From Baffinella frigidus (Eukaryota > Cryptophyceae > Cryptomonadales > Baffinellaceae), in NCBI GenBank assembly GCA_026770585.1, contig MU647069.1:195896-207900 (forward strand): a stretch of 12,005 bases of DNA, in the 5' to 3' direction. Shown here in pieces: positions 1 through 7,559 of the stretch. Position numbers and translations under genes: made by a program. Numbering within the stretch: position 1 is the stretch's first letter; the number at the start of each line of letters is the position of its first letter. The notes under the pieces were generated by a model. It was not told where the DNA came from. It saw only the letters and a program-made list of their open reading frames with translations, and searched no databases.

Positions 1-134
1 GTGTAGGGTCACACGTGTCAACTTCAATCGTAACGGCAAGGGCTCAAATGCGAGGTTTGTGCCGTGTGCCTTGATCCGCCTCCCCTCGCCTAGTTCAGGG
101 TGTAGGGTCACGCGTGTCAACTTCAATCGCAACG
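1..134. repeat. Two copies of a 35 bp direct repeat
   Basis: Bases 1-35 and 100-134 match at 33 of 35 positions and contain GTGTCAACTTCAATCG. The GTCAACTT core also occurs in the introner-like element and in repeats at 3120-3190, 4890-4920 and 5340. Confidence 0.7.
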
Positions 135-331
135 TTTCGCGGTAAGAGGGTTCCGTGGTACAGATGAAACATTATAGCGCATTGCTATCCCTTAAGTGAC
201 CATAGCGTGAATATTCACCCTAACTCGCCCTAGGCAGGTCCTAGGGCCCTACCGTAGGGTGGATGAGCCTACTGGTCACTTACGGGATAACGGTGTGTGT
301 GGTCTGCCTTGATCCGCCTCCCCTCGCCTAG
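67..331. repeat. 27 bp direct repeats flanking a foldback
   Basis: Identical 27 bp copies at 67-93 and 305-331 (TGCCTTGATCCGCC...CCTAG) flank the foldback at 186-289. This suggests duplication or insertion of the block between them. Confidence 0.65.
186..289. mobile_element. Foldback (MITE-like) element
   Basis: TATCCCTTAAGTGACCA (186-202) pairs with 273-289 with one mismatch. The interior holds more palindromes, such as CCCTACCGTAGGG (247-259). Related pieces (CCCGTAAGTGG, CCCTACGGTAGG) recur at 8150-8275, so it belongs to a dispersed family. Confidence 0.55.
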
Positions 332-1194
332 AGGGCCGGAGAGACCTTGATTACGCAACGAAATTTGAAAATGGGACCTGTGTCACATGAATAAATTATT
401 ATTGATAGAGCGGTTTGCACATCTGCTGGGCGCGAAAAGAATCAAACAATGGGAAAGGTTGACAGTTTGGTAGCAGCGTCATTCCACTTAGCAGCCACTG
501 GGGGCTTCACGGATACAGTCCATCTAAACTATGTGCACTAGAATCTTATCCATTTGCACTGAATTCCAACCGCGTTTCCCCCGGATATCCGGGGGGGAAG
601 GAACTCAGCCGCTGCTAACCACGCAAGAGTGGAGGGCAGAGTGCCGTGTAGTAAAAATAGCCACATGTGGCTATTTTCAAAAGTTCATAAGTCAACATTC
701 TCCCCAGAGAAAAATCGAAATTTCGGGAAGTTGATACAAATTCCGTGTGAACTGACTTGTTTTCCCAAGGTCGGTGTTACACTCTTGCGTGGAAGTGGAA
801 CGTTGCGCGTTGTTTTATTGTTTGCGTGAGGCCACCACCCTAGATTTTACGCGGAGCAATTGTAAAAAACAATGGCTCTAGTAGAGTCCCTCTCAGGGAC
901 TTTCGATCCACTTTTGGCGTGTATTCCCCCTAAAATCCGAGAAATTGACTTTTGCGATTGCTCCTCGTCCGATCTTGGGTGGACAGATGTGAAAACCACT
1001 CTACCAACACTGAGTATGCGCCACAGCAGTTGACTGAACCGGGTCTAGGATCTAGGGTTTCGGGTTTCGGGTTTCAGACCGCAGGAGAAGATGAGGTAGG
1101 ACTCGTATCCGAAGACTCCGATCCCCTGCAGGTTACGGGCCCCACGGTTAACTGAAAATTGTTCATGTTCGTGGATCCCGCGACGGTTGACTGA
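332..1194. other. Non-coding stretch with small palindromes
   Basis: I see no convincing gene. It holds an 18 bp palindrome at 578-595 (centre GGATATCC), a 24 bp perfect palindrome at 654-677 (centre CACATGTG), and a hairpin AGTCCCT-CTC-AGGGACT at 885-901. A short CAGATGTGAAAACC motif near 984 recurs near 3319. Confidence 0.5.
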
Positions 1195-1346
1195 CCACTA
1201 GCCCTCCGAAGTGGACCGAATCCCAAGTTTTCTTTCTCAATTTCCGCGTTAGCACGCCTCGAGTTCGAAGCTGATGGCTCAAAAGCCCGCCTGAACTCCA
1301 AAAACAAAACAGACTCACGATTTGGTCCACTTCGGAGGGCTAGTGG
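1195..1346. mobile_element. 152 bp MITE-like element with perfect 23 bp inverted ends
   Basis: Bases 1195-1217 (CCACTAGCCC...GTGGACC) and 1324-1346 are perfect reverse complements. No clear target-site duplication is visible. The interior has no open frame of note. Confidence 0.65.
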
Positions 1347-1494
1347 GAACCGGGCAGGTTTTCTGGGACGATAACTAAACCGGGCAGGCTTCGTATCACT
1401 GAAGCCTCCAATTACTCCACAGCCATGGGACTCTCCTTATTTAACATTTACGTTCTATAAATTGAAACGTGTCCCTTATAATACCAGGGGATCT

Positions 1495-1655
1495 GTGTCG
1501 CGCTCCCTGTACTACATTGGCCTACGTGTCGCGTCCCCTACAACTATTGTCGCGTCCAACATAGTACGAGTCGTGTCCGGTACCAGTCGTGTCGTCTGTC
1601 GTGTCCGGTACAGGGTACCAGTCGTGTCGGCTGTCGTGTCCGGAGCACCACGCAA
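1495..1655. repeat. GTCGTGTCCGGTACC minisatellite
   Basis: Degenerate short units around GTCGTGTCC and GGTACCAGTCGTGTC repeat several times. Open frames through it on both strands are by-products of the repeat. Confidence 0.6.
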
Positions 1656-1817
1656 GACTCTTGGTGGGGGCATTCCTACCAGTTTCTTGGAGGCGGTGCA
1701 CGTTTCTTGGAGCCGTTTGGTCTTCAATCATGTAAAAAGGCTCCAATTCCAAGTCGCGGTACAAATGGAATGACCCCCTGGGCCTCCCCAACAGCGCTGA
1801 GTGGGTCTCCTATATAC

Positions 1818-1818
<1 letters not shown>

Positions 1819-1869
<51 letters not shown>

Positions 1870-1934
1870 TGAGAGAGAGAGAAAGAGGGAGAGAGAGAGG
1901 GAGAGAGAGAGAGAGAGGGAGAGAGAGAGAGAGT
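1819..1934. repeat. (GA)n microsatellite
   Basis: About 115 bp of GA with occasional GGA and GT interruptions. It encodes Arg-Glu or Ser-Leu runs in open frames, which are not genes. Confidence 0.95.
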
Positions 1935-2123
1935 ACCATGGGTTTGAGCGGTTTCGCGAGGCCGAGCATGAAGCGCGGCATTTCCAGGAACCTCAAGGTC
2001 ACGTCCCTCAGCCCCTGTAAAGTACCGGGAGCAGTTTAGTCAACTTTACTGTCGGCGTTTGGCATTTTTTTATTCCTGTGACAGATGTGAACCCCACTCG
2101 CCGAGTGAAGGCAAAGCTCAGTC

Positions 2124-2236
2124 GGGTTGGCCGACTTTTCTTAAGTTGTCATGTTCGGTGTGTGGCATAAATCCGTCAACTTTGGAGCGGGAAAGAGCCC
2201 GGGATCACCAAATTGCTGAGACCAAATAGACTGAGA
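2124..2236 (-). mobile_element. Introner-like element, copy A
   Basis: The copy carries the GACTTTTC...AATAGACTG ends and the GTCAACTTTGG core. A perfect E2F consensus (GCGGGAAA) lies at 2187-2194. The central palindrome is partly decayed (CACCAAATTGCTGAG). Confidence 0.6.
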
Positions 2237-2446
2237 CTGAGCTGGAGAGTCGGACCACATCAGGTCACAAGTTGCCATTTCAGAGACAAGTCAAGGTTTA
2301 ATTTTGTACCCCGGGGTTTTCGGTTCTGAGTCCGGACGTGGAAAGGACGAGGAGCTGCGTCTCACCGCCAAGCGCACACTCATTTGGTACCACGAAACGA
2401 AACGTCGCGTTCTGAAATTGCTACTTGTGATCGGGCGGAGCGAGAC

Positions 2447-2500
2447 CTTGATGCGGGAGTCGAAGAGCCCGAGCGGCTTCATCGAGATCGGGTTAGCCGA
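2447..2500 (-). other. Mini-exon-like unit after element B
   Basis: Fifty-four nt from the AG of element B to AAG|GTCTCG, reading SANPISMKPLGLFDSRIK. A fourth partial copy (IKPLGLFDSRIK) precedes element D at about 3083-3048. Confidence 0.4.
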
Positions 2501-2603
2501 CTATTCTCAAGTTTTCATTATGTGTTATTGGTACAAATCTGTCAACTTTGGCGCGGGAAACAGCCCGGGCTCACCAAATTGGTGAGCCCGAATAGACTGC
2601 GAC
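2490..2603 (-). mobile_element. Introner-like element, copy B
   Basis: On the minus strand the stretch 2603-2501 is 103 bp, starts GT and ends AATAG. The central palindrome is perfect around CACCAAATTGGTG and extends to CGGGCTC...GAGCCCG. TTTGGCGCGGGAAA at 2547-2560 reads as an E2F site on both strands. It is followed on the minus strand by the mini-exon at 2500-2447. Confidence 0.68.
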
Positions 2604-2729
2604 GGAGCGAGAACTTGGCGAGAGAGCGGAAGCAGTTGACTGATCTGGGCAGGGTTTGTACCAGGAAATGCTACTGTCAGTCAACCCTCTGGTACAAACC
2701 ATGCGCGGATTAGTCAACCGCTGCGAGAC

Positions 2730-2781
2730 TTTGATGCGGGAGTCGAAGAGGCCGAGCGTCTGCCTCACTCGGGTTGGCCGA
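2730..2781 (-). other. Mini-exon-like unit after element C
   Basis: Fifty-two nt between the AG of element C and AAA|GTCTCG. It is two bases shorter than its neighbours, which shifts the frame, so it is a decayed copy if the unit codes. Confidence 0.35.
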
Positions 2782-2891
2782 CTATTCGTAAGTTGTCATT
2801 CTACGCTCGTGGTACAAATCTGTCAATTTTGGCGCGGGAAAGAGCCCGGGCGCACCAAGTTGGTGAGCCCAGATAGACTGTGAGCGAGACC
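2770..2891 (-). mobile_element. Introner-like element, copy C
   Basis: It shares the whole consensus and has TTTGGCGCGGGAAA at 2828-2841. As an intron on the minus strand it would run from the GT at 2890 to the AG at 2782 (109 bp), between two mini-exons. Confidence 0.65.
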
Positions 2892-2944
2892 TTGCTGCGG
2901 GAGTCGAAGTGGCCGAGGGGCTTGACCGAGATCGGGTTAGCCGA
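2891..2944 (-). other. Mini-exon-like unit between elements D and C
   Basis: Exactly 54 nt lie between the AG of element D and the GT before element C. The frame reads SANPISVKPLGHFDSRSK. The unit and its edges are repeated in neighbouring copies, so it may be an amplified exon or part of a larger repeat. The L-G-x-F-D-S pattern loosely recalls the end of CDCA7-like N-terminal motifs. Confidence 0.4.
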
Positions 2945-3047
2945 CTATTCGTAAGTTGACATACTCGATGTGTGGTACAACCCCGTCAACTTTGCAGTGA
3001 AAAAGAGCCCGGGCTCACCAAAGTGGTGAGACCAAATAGACTGAGAC
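2933..3047 (-). mobile_element. Introner-like element, copy D
   Basis: On the minus strand 3047-2945 is 103 bp with AAG|GTCTCAG at its start and GAATAG at its end. The E2F-like core is lost (TTTGCAGTGAAAA), while ends and palindrome are kept. Confidence 0.65.
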
Positions 3048-3119
3048 CTTGATGCGGGAGTCGAAGAGGCCGAGGGGTTTGATGAGCGGGAATATGTCCT
3101 GGTCATCTGCCACCTGCGA

Positions 3120-3190
3120 ACGCCGTCAACTTTAGACTCGGTAGTCAACTTAAGACTATGCAGTCAACTTGAGACTCGGTGGTTAACTTT
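3120..3190. repeat. GTCAACTT direct repeats
   Basis: Four units of AGTCAACTTNAGACTNGG type with a period of about 20 bp. Similar pairs occur at 4893-4921 and 5340-5368 next to the GAGGATGCATGAG repeat. Confidence 0.55.
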
Positions 3191-3376
3191 TGGGTGAGGG
3201 GAACACGTCCTTGTCCTCTGACACCAGCGAACAACCGTCAACTTCTACCATTATTTTATTCTGCTCGTGTACCGGCCTCGTCAACATGTGCCAGTGTTTT
3301 ATTATTTTCGCAGCCAGCAGATGTGAAAACCGCTCTGTCGATTTCGCAGTGCTCATAACCTGTGATACTGGTTCAG

Positions 3377-3525
3377 GGGGTAAGGAAGAGGGGAGAGGGG
3401 GCAGGGGGTAGGGGGTATGGGTAAGGGGTAAGGGGTGAGGGCAGAGGGGGTAGAGGGTAGGGGGTAGGAGCGAGGGAGTGGGGGGTAGGGGGTAGGAGCG
3501 AGGGGTGAGGGTTGTGGCATTCGAA
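3377..3525 (+). repeat. G-rich minisatellite (GGGGGTA/GGGGTAAG)
   Basis: Runs of three to six G occur every 7-10 bases on the plus strand. Many G-quadruplexes are possible. Proline-rich minus-strand open frames here come from the repeat. Confidence 0.8.
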
Positions 3526-4021
3526 AGGTTGCAATTTGAAGGGTGGGGGGTGACGCGGGACCTTGAACGCCGAGGGTGTAGGGTAGGCTTCGAAAAACGC
3601 TGCCAGACATTTGTCCTTTGTCTGCACGGGGGAACGGGTTTAGGGTTTAGGTCCAGCTTCGAAGATCTGTCCATTTTCTTTCGTGGTACCAATAAATAAT
3701 TGCTCGGTACAAAGACGTCTTCTTCACCGGCATTTCGAACAGATTCCTGGTCAAACTTTCTCTCGAAGCCCGAGACTGTGTGGGGAGGGAGGACTCAGGT
3801 CTCGACGCGAACCGTACACCGTGAACCGTGAACCCAAACCCCTCAACCCTAAACCCAAACCAGGTCTGGGGGCGTACATCGGCGCTTGAGACGCGGGACA
3901 TGAGGATGCATGAGAGGAGCAAGCCGCCTCTACAACTACATGTATAGCCCCTCTCCGGTACAAAACGTAAATAAATATCCCCAATTACTACCACAGTGGT
4001 ACTATAAGGGACAAGACTAGT

Positions 4022-4092
4022 ACTATATATATATATATGTATATGTGTATATATATATGTGTGTATATATATATGTATATATATATATGTAG
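4022..4092. repeat. (TA)n microsatellite with TG/GT steps
   Basis: About 70 bp of TATATA with TGTG interruptions, between two copies of the GAGGATGCATGAGAGG repeat. Confidence 0.9.
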
Positions 4093-4325
4093 GACGTGGG
4101 GATTTGGGGACGTACATCGGCGCTTGAGACGCGCGACATGAGGATGCATGAGAGGAGCAGCCGCCACACGTCCCCACAGAACCGCTCCTGCGAACAACGA
4201 TGTTACTGTTATCCAGGGAACCCTATTTTTCTTTCATTTGATTCCCATGAAAATTACTATACGAATGATTTAATATTACTATTAAGAACGAATTGTGTAG
4301 TAATTTTTATTGCCATCAACTGAAA

Positions 4326-4490
4326 GAAACATAGGTTTCCCGGATAAACCAAACTCGTGTCGAAACATAGGTTTCCCGGATAAACCAAACTCGTGTCTTG
4401 CTTGCAAGCTCCTGTCTTGCTTGCAAGCTCCTGTCCTGTAAAGCAAACAGCTCCTGTCCTGTAAAGAAAAATCTCCTGCCCTGTAAAGCA
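4326..4490. repeat. Nested tandem repeats: 36 bp x2, 19 bp x2, CTGTAAAG x3
   Basis: Bases 4326-4361 and 4362-4397 are identical 36 bp units (GAAACATAGGTTTCCCGG...). Bases 4398-4416 and 4417-4435 are a 19 bp pair (TTGCTTGCAAGCTCCTGTC). CTCCTGYCCTGTAAAG then occurs three times. Identity is high, so the duplications are recent. Confidence 0.85.
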
Positions 4491-4732
4491 TTGAGACGCG
4501 AGAATGAGGATGCACGAGAGGAGCAGGCGCCGCACGTCCCCCCAGAATCGCTCCTGCGAGGAGAGACCCTGTCAGCAGACAGCTCCTACCCAGGATGAAT
4601 CAAGTGATCTCTCTCGCGGCTCAGAACAGGGGGGCTGCATATCCCCCAGTGTATCCACTGGGGGACATGCAGGAGAGGAGGAGGCGCCACACGTCCCCAC
4701 TGAACCGCTCCTGCCAGCCGCCGAGAGGTGAG

Positions 4733-4853
4733 GGTTCAGGGTTTAGGGTTGAGGGTTTGGGGTTGAGGGTTGAGGGTTTAGGGTTTGGGGTTGAGGGTTG
4801 AGGGTTGGGGGTTGAGGGTTGAGGGTTGAGGGTTTAGGGTTTAGGGTGTAAGG
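4733..4853. repeat. Degenerate telomere-like tract (GGGTTTAG/GGGTTGA)
   Basis: About 17 heptamer units mix GGGTTTA, GGGTTGA and GGGTTTG. TTTAGGG is the telomere repeat of plants, many green algae and dinoflagellates. Interspersed variants mark this as interstitial and not a chromosome end. Confidence 0.8.
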
Positions 4854-5054
4854 TTTCCGGTTGCGCCCCTGCGCCACGTCGCAGCAGGGATTAGAGTCAA
4901 CTTGAGACGCGGTAGTCAACTTATGAGGATGCATGAGAGGAACAGCCGCCACACGTCCCCACAGAACCGCTCCTGAGAAGCAAACATGCGGGAGATGAGA
5001 GAGTGAGTTTTTGAACGCTACCAGCCCCGCGGAGCCTCGATACCCACAGAGTTA

Positions 5055-5273
5055 GAGCGTTTGCGGTAATTGTTGTCCATTTTGGACGTACGGTTTCCCG
5101 GTTTTCCGGTTTTGAAAAGGGATTTATAGGACGTGACAAGGATTTTAAATGGTACCAAGAGGCGCAATTCTGGTACTTTTTAAAATCCGTGTCACGTCCT
5201 ATAAGTCCAATTTCAAAACGGGAAAACGGGGAAACCGTACGTCCAAAACGGACAACAATTACCGCAAACGCTC
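5055..5273. mobile_element. 219 bp foldback MITE with TA duplication
   Basis: Arms of about 103 bp (5055-5157 and 5171-5273) are near-perfect inverted repeats with a loop of about 13 bases. The ends are GAGCGTTTGCGG...CCGCAAACGCTC, flanked by TA on both sides (5053-5054 and 5274-5275). A TA target duplication with long inverted repeats is typical of MITEs mobilised by Tc1/mariner transposases. No transposase is in the window. Confidence 0.82.
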
Positions 5274-5275
5274 TA

Positions 5276-5661
5276 CTGTAAAGCAATCCGCATGAGTCGC
5301 GTGTCACGCGCCGGGGCCTCGGAGGGGTTAAGTCATGACAGTCAACTTTAGACGCGGTGGTCAACTTATGAGGATGCAGGAGAGCAGCAGGCGCCACACG
5401 CAGCGCTCGTGCCGCGCCAGGTCACAAGTCACAATTCGCCTAAAGTTGATTCTCCGTTCTTGCGACGGACTTGCCCCCAGATGAGAAACATAAATACGCC
5501 AAAAATTCATAGCCCGCCGGGTTTGAGTTCTGGGATTCTCGTTCCGGGTCTCGCGTTCCAGGTTTCGTTTTTCCTCTAGCGTTCGGGGTTTAGCAGCTGT
5601 TTTTATCGTCCAATGTTCAAGGTTGAGCAGCTATCCCACATTGACGTATCTACGGACGCAC
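5276..5661. other. Stretch without a clear gene
   Basis: It contains the sixth copy of the GAGGATGCAKGAGAG repeat and the start of degenerate GGGTTTCG units from about 5515. I see no supported coding frame. Confidence 0.5.
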
Positions 5662-5719
5662 CTGGAGCATGCCCGAGCCCTCCGCGCCAGGGTGCACTGG
5701 ACACCGACTCGACACGAAG
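5662..5719 (-). CDS. Possible exon 6
   Basis: Fifty-eight nt open in phase 0 after GGGAAAG read LRVESVSSAPWRGGLGHAP and end at a strong donor, CCAG|GTGCGT. The start phase fits exon 5's end. The acceptor is weak and there is only one copy, so this is a candidate only. Another frame of the same stretch gives a Cys-containing peptide, which I judged less likely. Confidence 0.25.
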
Positions 5720-5954
5720 CTTTCCCAGTCTTCGGTTTTCGATCGCCGTACCTACCGGTTTCGGGCTTGGAGTTCTGATCTTCGGGTTTCGGGTTTCGGG
5801 TATACGGTCTCGGGGTTCGGGTGAAGGGTGGAGGGGGTGCACGCACACACTGTAAGAACGGCCCCTCCAAGCATAGCGTTCGTGTTTCGGCTTCAAGGTT
5901 CCGGTTTCGGGTTTCGGGTCTCGGGTTTCAGGTTTCGGGTTCAGGGCCACGCAC

Positions 5955-5976
5955 CAGAGTGCCCCAATTCTCTTCG
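5955..5976 (-). pseudogene. Exon 5, short 3' fragment
   Basis: It reads EENWGTL followed by CTCTG|GTGCGT. Only about 22 nt are recognisable, between two TTTCGGG arrays. It is the leftmost copy of this exon that I can find. Confidence 0.32.
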
Positions 5977-6062
5977 TGTTTCGTGTTTCGGGTTTCAGGT
6001 TCAGGGGTTCAGGGGTTTGGTTGGAAGGTTTGGGGTTTACGGCTTACGGTCTAGGGTTTCAC

Positions 6063-6112
6063 CAGTGTGCCCTACTTCTCCTCAGCAAACGCCTGCAAGT
6101 CGACCCCCCCCC
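6063..6112 (-). pseudogene. Exon 5, 3' fragment with in-frame stop
   Basis: It reads VDLQAFAEEK, then a TAG stop in place of Trp, then GTL, and the donor is CACTG|GTGAAA. The single-base stop marks it as dead in this frame. Confidence 0.45.
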
Positions 6113-6410
6113 TCTTCTTCTAGCACTCGGGTTTCGGGTATGCGGTGTCGGGTTTCGGGTTTCGGGTTTCGGGTTTCGGGTATACGGTTTCGGTCTTTGG
6201 GTTTCGGGTTCAGGGGTGTCGGGTTTCGGGTTTCGGGTTCAAGGGTTTCGGGTTTTGGGTTTCGGGTTTCGGGCTTCGGGTTTACGGTTTCGAGTTTCGG
6301 GCTTCGGGTTTCGGGTTTACAGTTTCGGGTTTCGGGTTTACGGTTTCAGGCTTCAGGTGAAGGGTTCAGGGGTTTAGGGATTAGGGCTTCGGGTTCCGAA
6401 ACTGTCTCAC

Positions 6411-6458
6411 CAGGGTCCCCCACTTCTCTTCAGCGAAGCCAGTCGACCCCCCCCCCAT
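6411..6458 (-). pseudogene. Exon 5, 3' fragment with deletion
   Basis: It matches GTCGACTGG...TTCGCTGAAGAGAAG and the donor CCCTG|GTGAGA of exon 5, with six bases missing after GACTGG, so Gln-Ala is lost. The upstream part is replaced by a poly-C run and heptamer repeat. It encodes FAEEKWGTL. Confidence 0.42.
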
Positions 6459-6604
6459 TCTTCTAGCGCTCGGGTTCCGGGTATGCGGTGTCGGGTTTCG
6501 GGCTTCGGGCTTCGGGCTTCGGGTTTACGGTTTCGGATTTCGGGTTTCGGATTTCGTGTTTCGGGTTCAGGGGTTTCGGGTTTCGGGTTCCGAAACTGTC
6601 TCAC

Positions 6605-6697
6605 CAGGGTCCCCCACTTCTCTTCAGCGAACGCCTGCCAGTCGACCACCCCCCCCTTCGTGGGCGCCTCCGCACGGTAGCGCGCCATTGCCTCTCC
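6605..6697 (-). CDS. Exon 5 (VVDWQAFAEEKWG exon), intact copy
   Basis: Thirty-one open codons (93 nt) lie between the acceptor GCTCGACAG and the donor CCCTG|GTGAGA. Both edges are phase 0, so it follows exon 4 in frame. The peptide is GEAMARYRAEAPTKGG followed by VVDWQAFAEEKWGTL. The flanking intron sequence is (CCCGAAA)n/(CCCTAAA)n heptamer repeat. Five degraded copies lie around it. I do not recognise the family of this segment. No following exon is clear, so the rest of the protein is either in a very small exon, in 5719-5662, or beyond the window. Confidence 0.52.
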
Positions 6698-6755
6698 CTG
6701 TCGAGCGTTTGGGGTTTAGGGATTAGGGTTTAGAAGTTAGGGCTTCGGGTTTCAA

Positions 6756-6797
6756 CTCCTCCCCCTCTTCGGCACAGTAGCGCGCCATTGCCTCTCC
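6756..6797 (-). pseudogene. Exon 5, 5' fragment
   Basis: After CGGCAG it reads GEAMARYCAEEGEEL and then runs into heptamer repeat. It shares the first nine residues with exon 5, with one change (Arg to Cys). The C-terminal half is absent. Confidence 0.38.
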
Positions 6798-6875
6798 CTG
6801 CCGGAAGAAACAACATCCGATTCGGTCAGTTGTGTCGGTTCAGTCTATGTCATAGAATAAACATAGTATTCACAC

Positions 6876-6933
6876 AGTCGACCACCCCCCCTTTCTCGGG
6901 CGCCTCTGCGCGGTAGCGCGCTATCGCCTCTCC
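6876..6933 (-). pseudogene. Exon 5, upstream copy broken by insertion
   Basis: It reads GEAIARYRAEAPEKGGVVD after the same CTCGACAG acceptor. At about 6875 the match stops and an AT-rich segment (6800-6870) begins. The missing part (WQAFAEEKWGTL) is not found next to it, so this copy was cut by a rearrangement. Confidence 0.42.
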
Positions 6934-6995
6934 CTGTCGAGCGTTTGGGGTTTAGGGATTAGGGTTTCCGCACGGTGGACTGCGGAGTCCCCAGG

Positions 6996-7014
6996 ACCCC
7001 CGGAAACCGGGGGT
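6996..7014. other. 8 bp hairpin
   Basis: ACCCCCGG-AAA-CCGGGGGT forms a perfect stem with a three-base loop. Nothing nearby assigns it a role. Confidence 0.5.
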
Positions 7015-7141
7015 TGCGTCACTAATTTAGTACCGGGGAAGGGCTAAAACAAGTGATATTGAACGAGACTCCTTTTGAAATGAGTTGAAACACACGTTTG
7101 AAATGAGTTGAAACGCACTACGAGTTTAAGGTTTAGGGCAC

Positions 7142-7171
7142 CTGGCGCCCAGCGAGCGCCAGGTTCGCCCG
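7142..7171 (-). pseudogene. Exon 4, copy f (remnant)
   Basis: The sequence reads RANLALAGRQ and ends CGCCAG|GTGCCC. An internal deletion removed the EEFLEEL segment. The remnant is self-complementary (CTGGCGC...GCGCCAG). It preserves a canonical GT donor where copy d has GC. Confidence 0.32.
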
Positions 7172-7270
7172 AAACCCCAACGCCCGAACAACCCCGAAAG
7201 CATCCCCTCTCAACAGTCCCCCCGAGAGGGCGCCAGGCTTCGCGCTTCAGGTTCAGGGTTTAGGGCATGT

Positions 7271-7337
7271 CTGGCGGGACGCGAGCTCATCCAAGAACTC
7301 TTCCACGCCTGGCGAAGGCACCAGGTTCGCACACTCG
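7271..7337 (-). pseudogene. Exon 4, copy e (3' half, diverged)
   Basis: The frame reads CANLVPSPGVEEFLDELASR and then Q. It matches the second half of exon 4 with substitutions that keep the frame and the acidic helix (EEFLDEL for EEFLEEL). It ends CGCCAG|ACATGC, so the donor is lost. The upstream part is unrelated to exon 4 but stays open (VDYEGFILRHE). Confidence 0.42.
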
Positions 7338-7420
7338 TGCCTCAAAATGAAACCCTCGTAGTCCACGAGGAACATCTAGTAAACAAGCCAGGCAGTCACA
7401 ATTTGCTAGCGCAGCCTCAC

Positions 7421-7535
7421 TCGGATTGACAGACTATTCTCAAGTTGACATGCTGGGTCCGCGGTACGAACCCGTCAACTTTCGCGCGGGGAAGAGCCCG
7501 GGCGCACCGAATCGGTGAGCCCGAATAGACTGAGA
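7421..7535 (-). mobile_element. Introner-like element, copy E
   Basis: This full-length copy lies between exon-4 copies d and e. TTTCGCGC at 7480-7487 is a perfect E2F consensus. The palindrome reads CACCGAATCGGTG. Confidence 0.62.
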
Positions 7536-7559
7536 GAGAGGTAGGGGCTAGGGAAGTGC

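Larger units (their letters stand above)
3871..5413 (+). repeat. Six-copy dispersed repeat (GAGGATGCATGAGAGG family)
   Basis: Copies lie near 3871-3932, 4110-4194, 4491-4562, 4663-4717, 4900-4977 and 5342-5413. The fullest contains TTGAGACGCG, GAGGATGCATGAGAGG, CGCCACACGTCCCC and ends GAACCGCTCCTG. All are in one orientation. AGGAGC and GCTCCT within each copy could pair as a hairpin. I cannot assign it to a known element. Confidence 0.65.
5760..6595. repeat. TTTCGGG heptamer arrays in the exon 5 introns
   Basis: Arrays at about 5760-5825, 5885-6010, 6125-6380 and 6470-6595 consist of GGGTTTC with variants (GGGTTTA, GGGCTTC, GGGTATACGGTTTC). They separate exon-5 copies. Long Gly-Phe-Arg-Val-Ser open frames on the plus strand are artefacts of a 7 bp unit that has no stop. 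Confidence 0.85.

Noticed and set aside
1707-2039. Open frames through the GA repeat (Arg-Glu and Ser-Leu runs)
   Set aside because: Microsatellite translation with no conserved sequence outside the repeat.
2490-3050. Plus-strand reading of the element as an intron (GGTTAGCC...AATAG)
   Set aside because: A GT and AG also exist in that direction, but the open frames, phases and exon families agree only on the minus strand. It stays a minor alternative.
3183-3692. 169-residue Pro-rich minus-strand open frame
   Set aside because: Most of it is the G-rich minisatellite read on the other strand.
4733-4853. Chromosome-end telomere
   Set aside because: Units are mixed and degenerate, and unique sequence follows on both sides, so it is interstitial.
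4921-5397. 158-residue minus-strand open frame
   Set aside because: It spans the whole foldback MITE and two repeat copies; arms read in both directions give no domain.
5631-5730. Cys-containing peptide (QCTLARRARACSRC, then VRRY) resembling part of a CDCA7-type zinc finger
   Set aside because: Cys spacing does not fit the four-CxxC pattern and the segment is short and single. The other frame with a strong donor is at least as likely.
5828-6466. 212-residue plus-strand open frame rich in GFRVSGF
   Set aside because: It is the translation of TTTCGGG heptamers, and overlapping frames give the same kind of peptide. It also runs antisense across exon 5 fragments.
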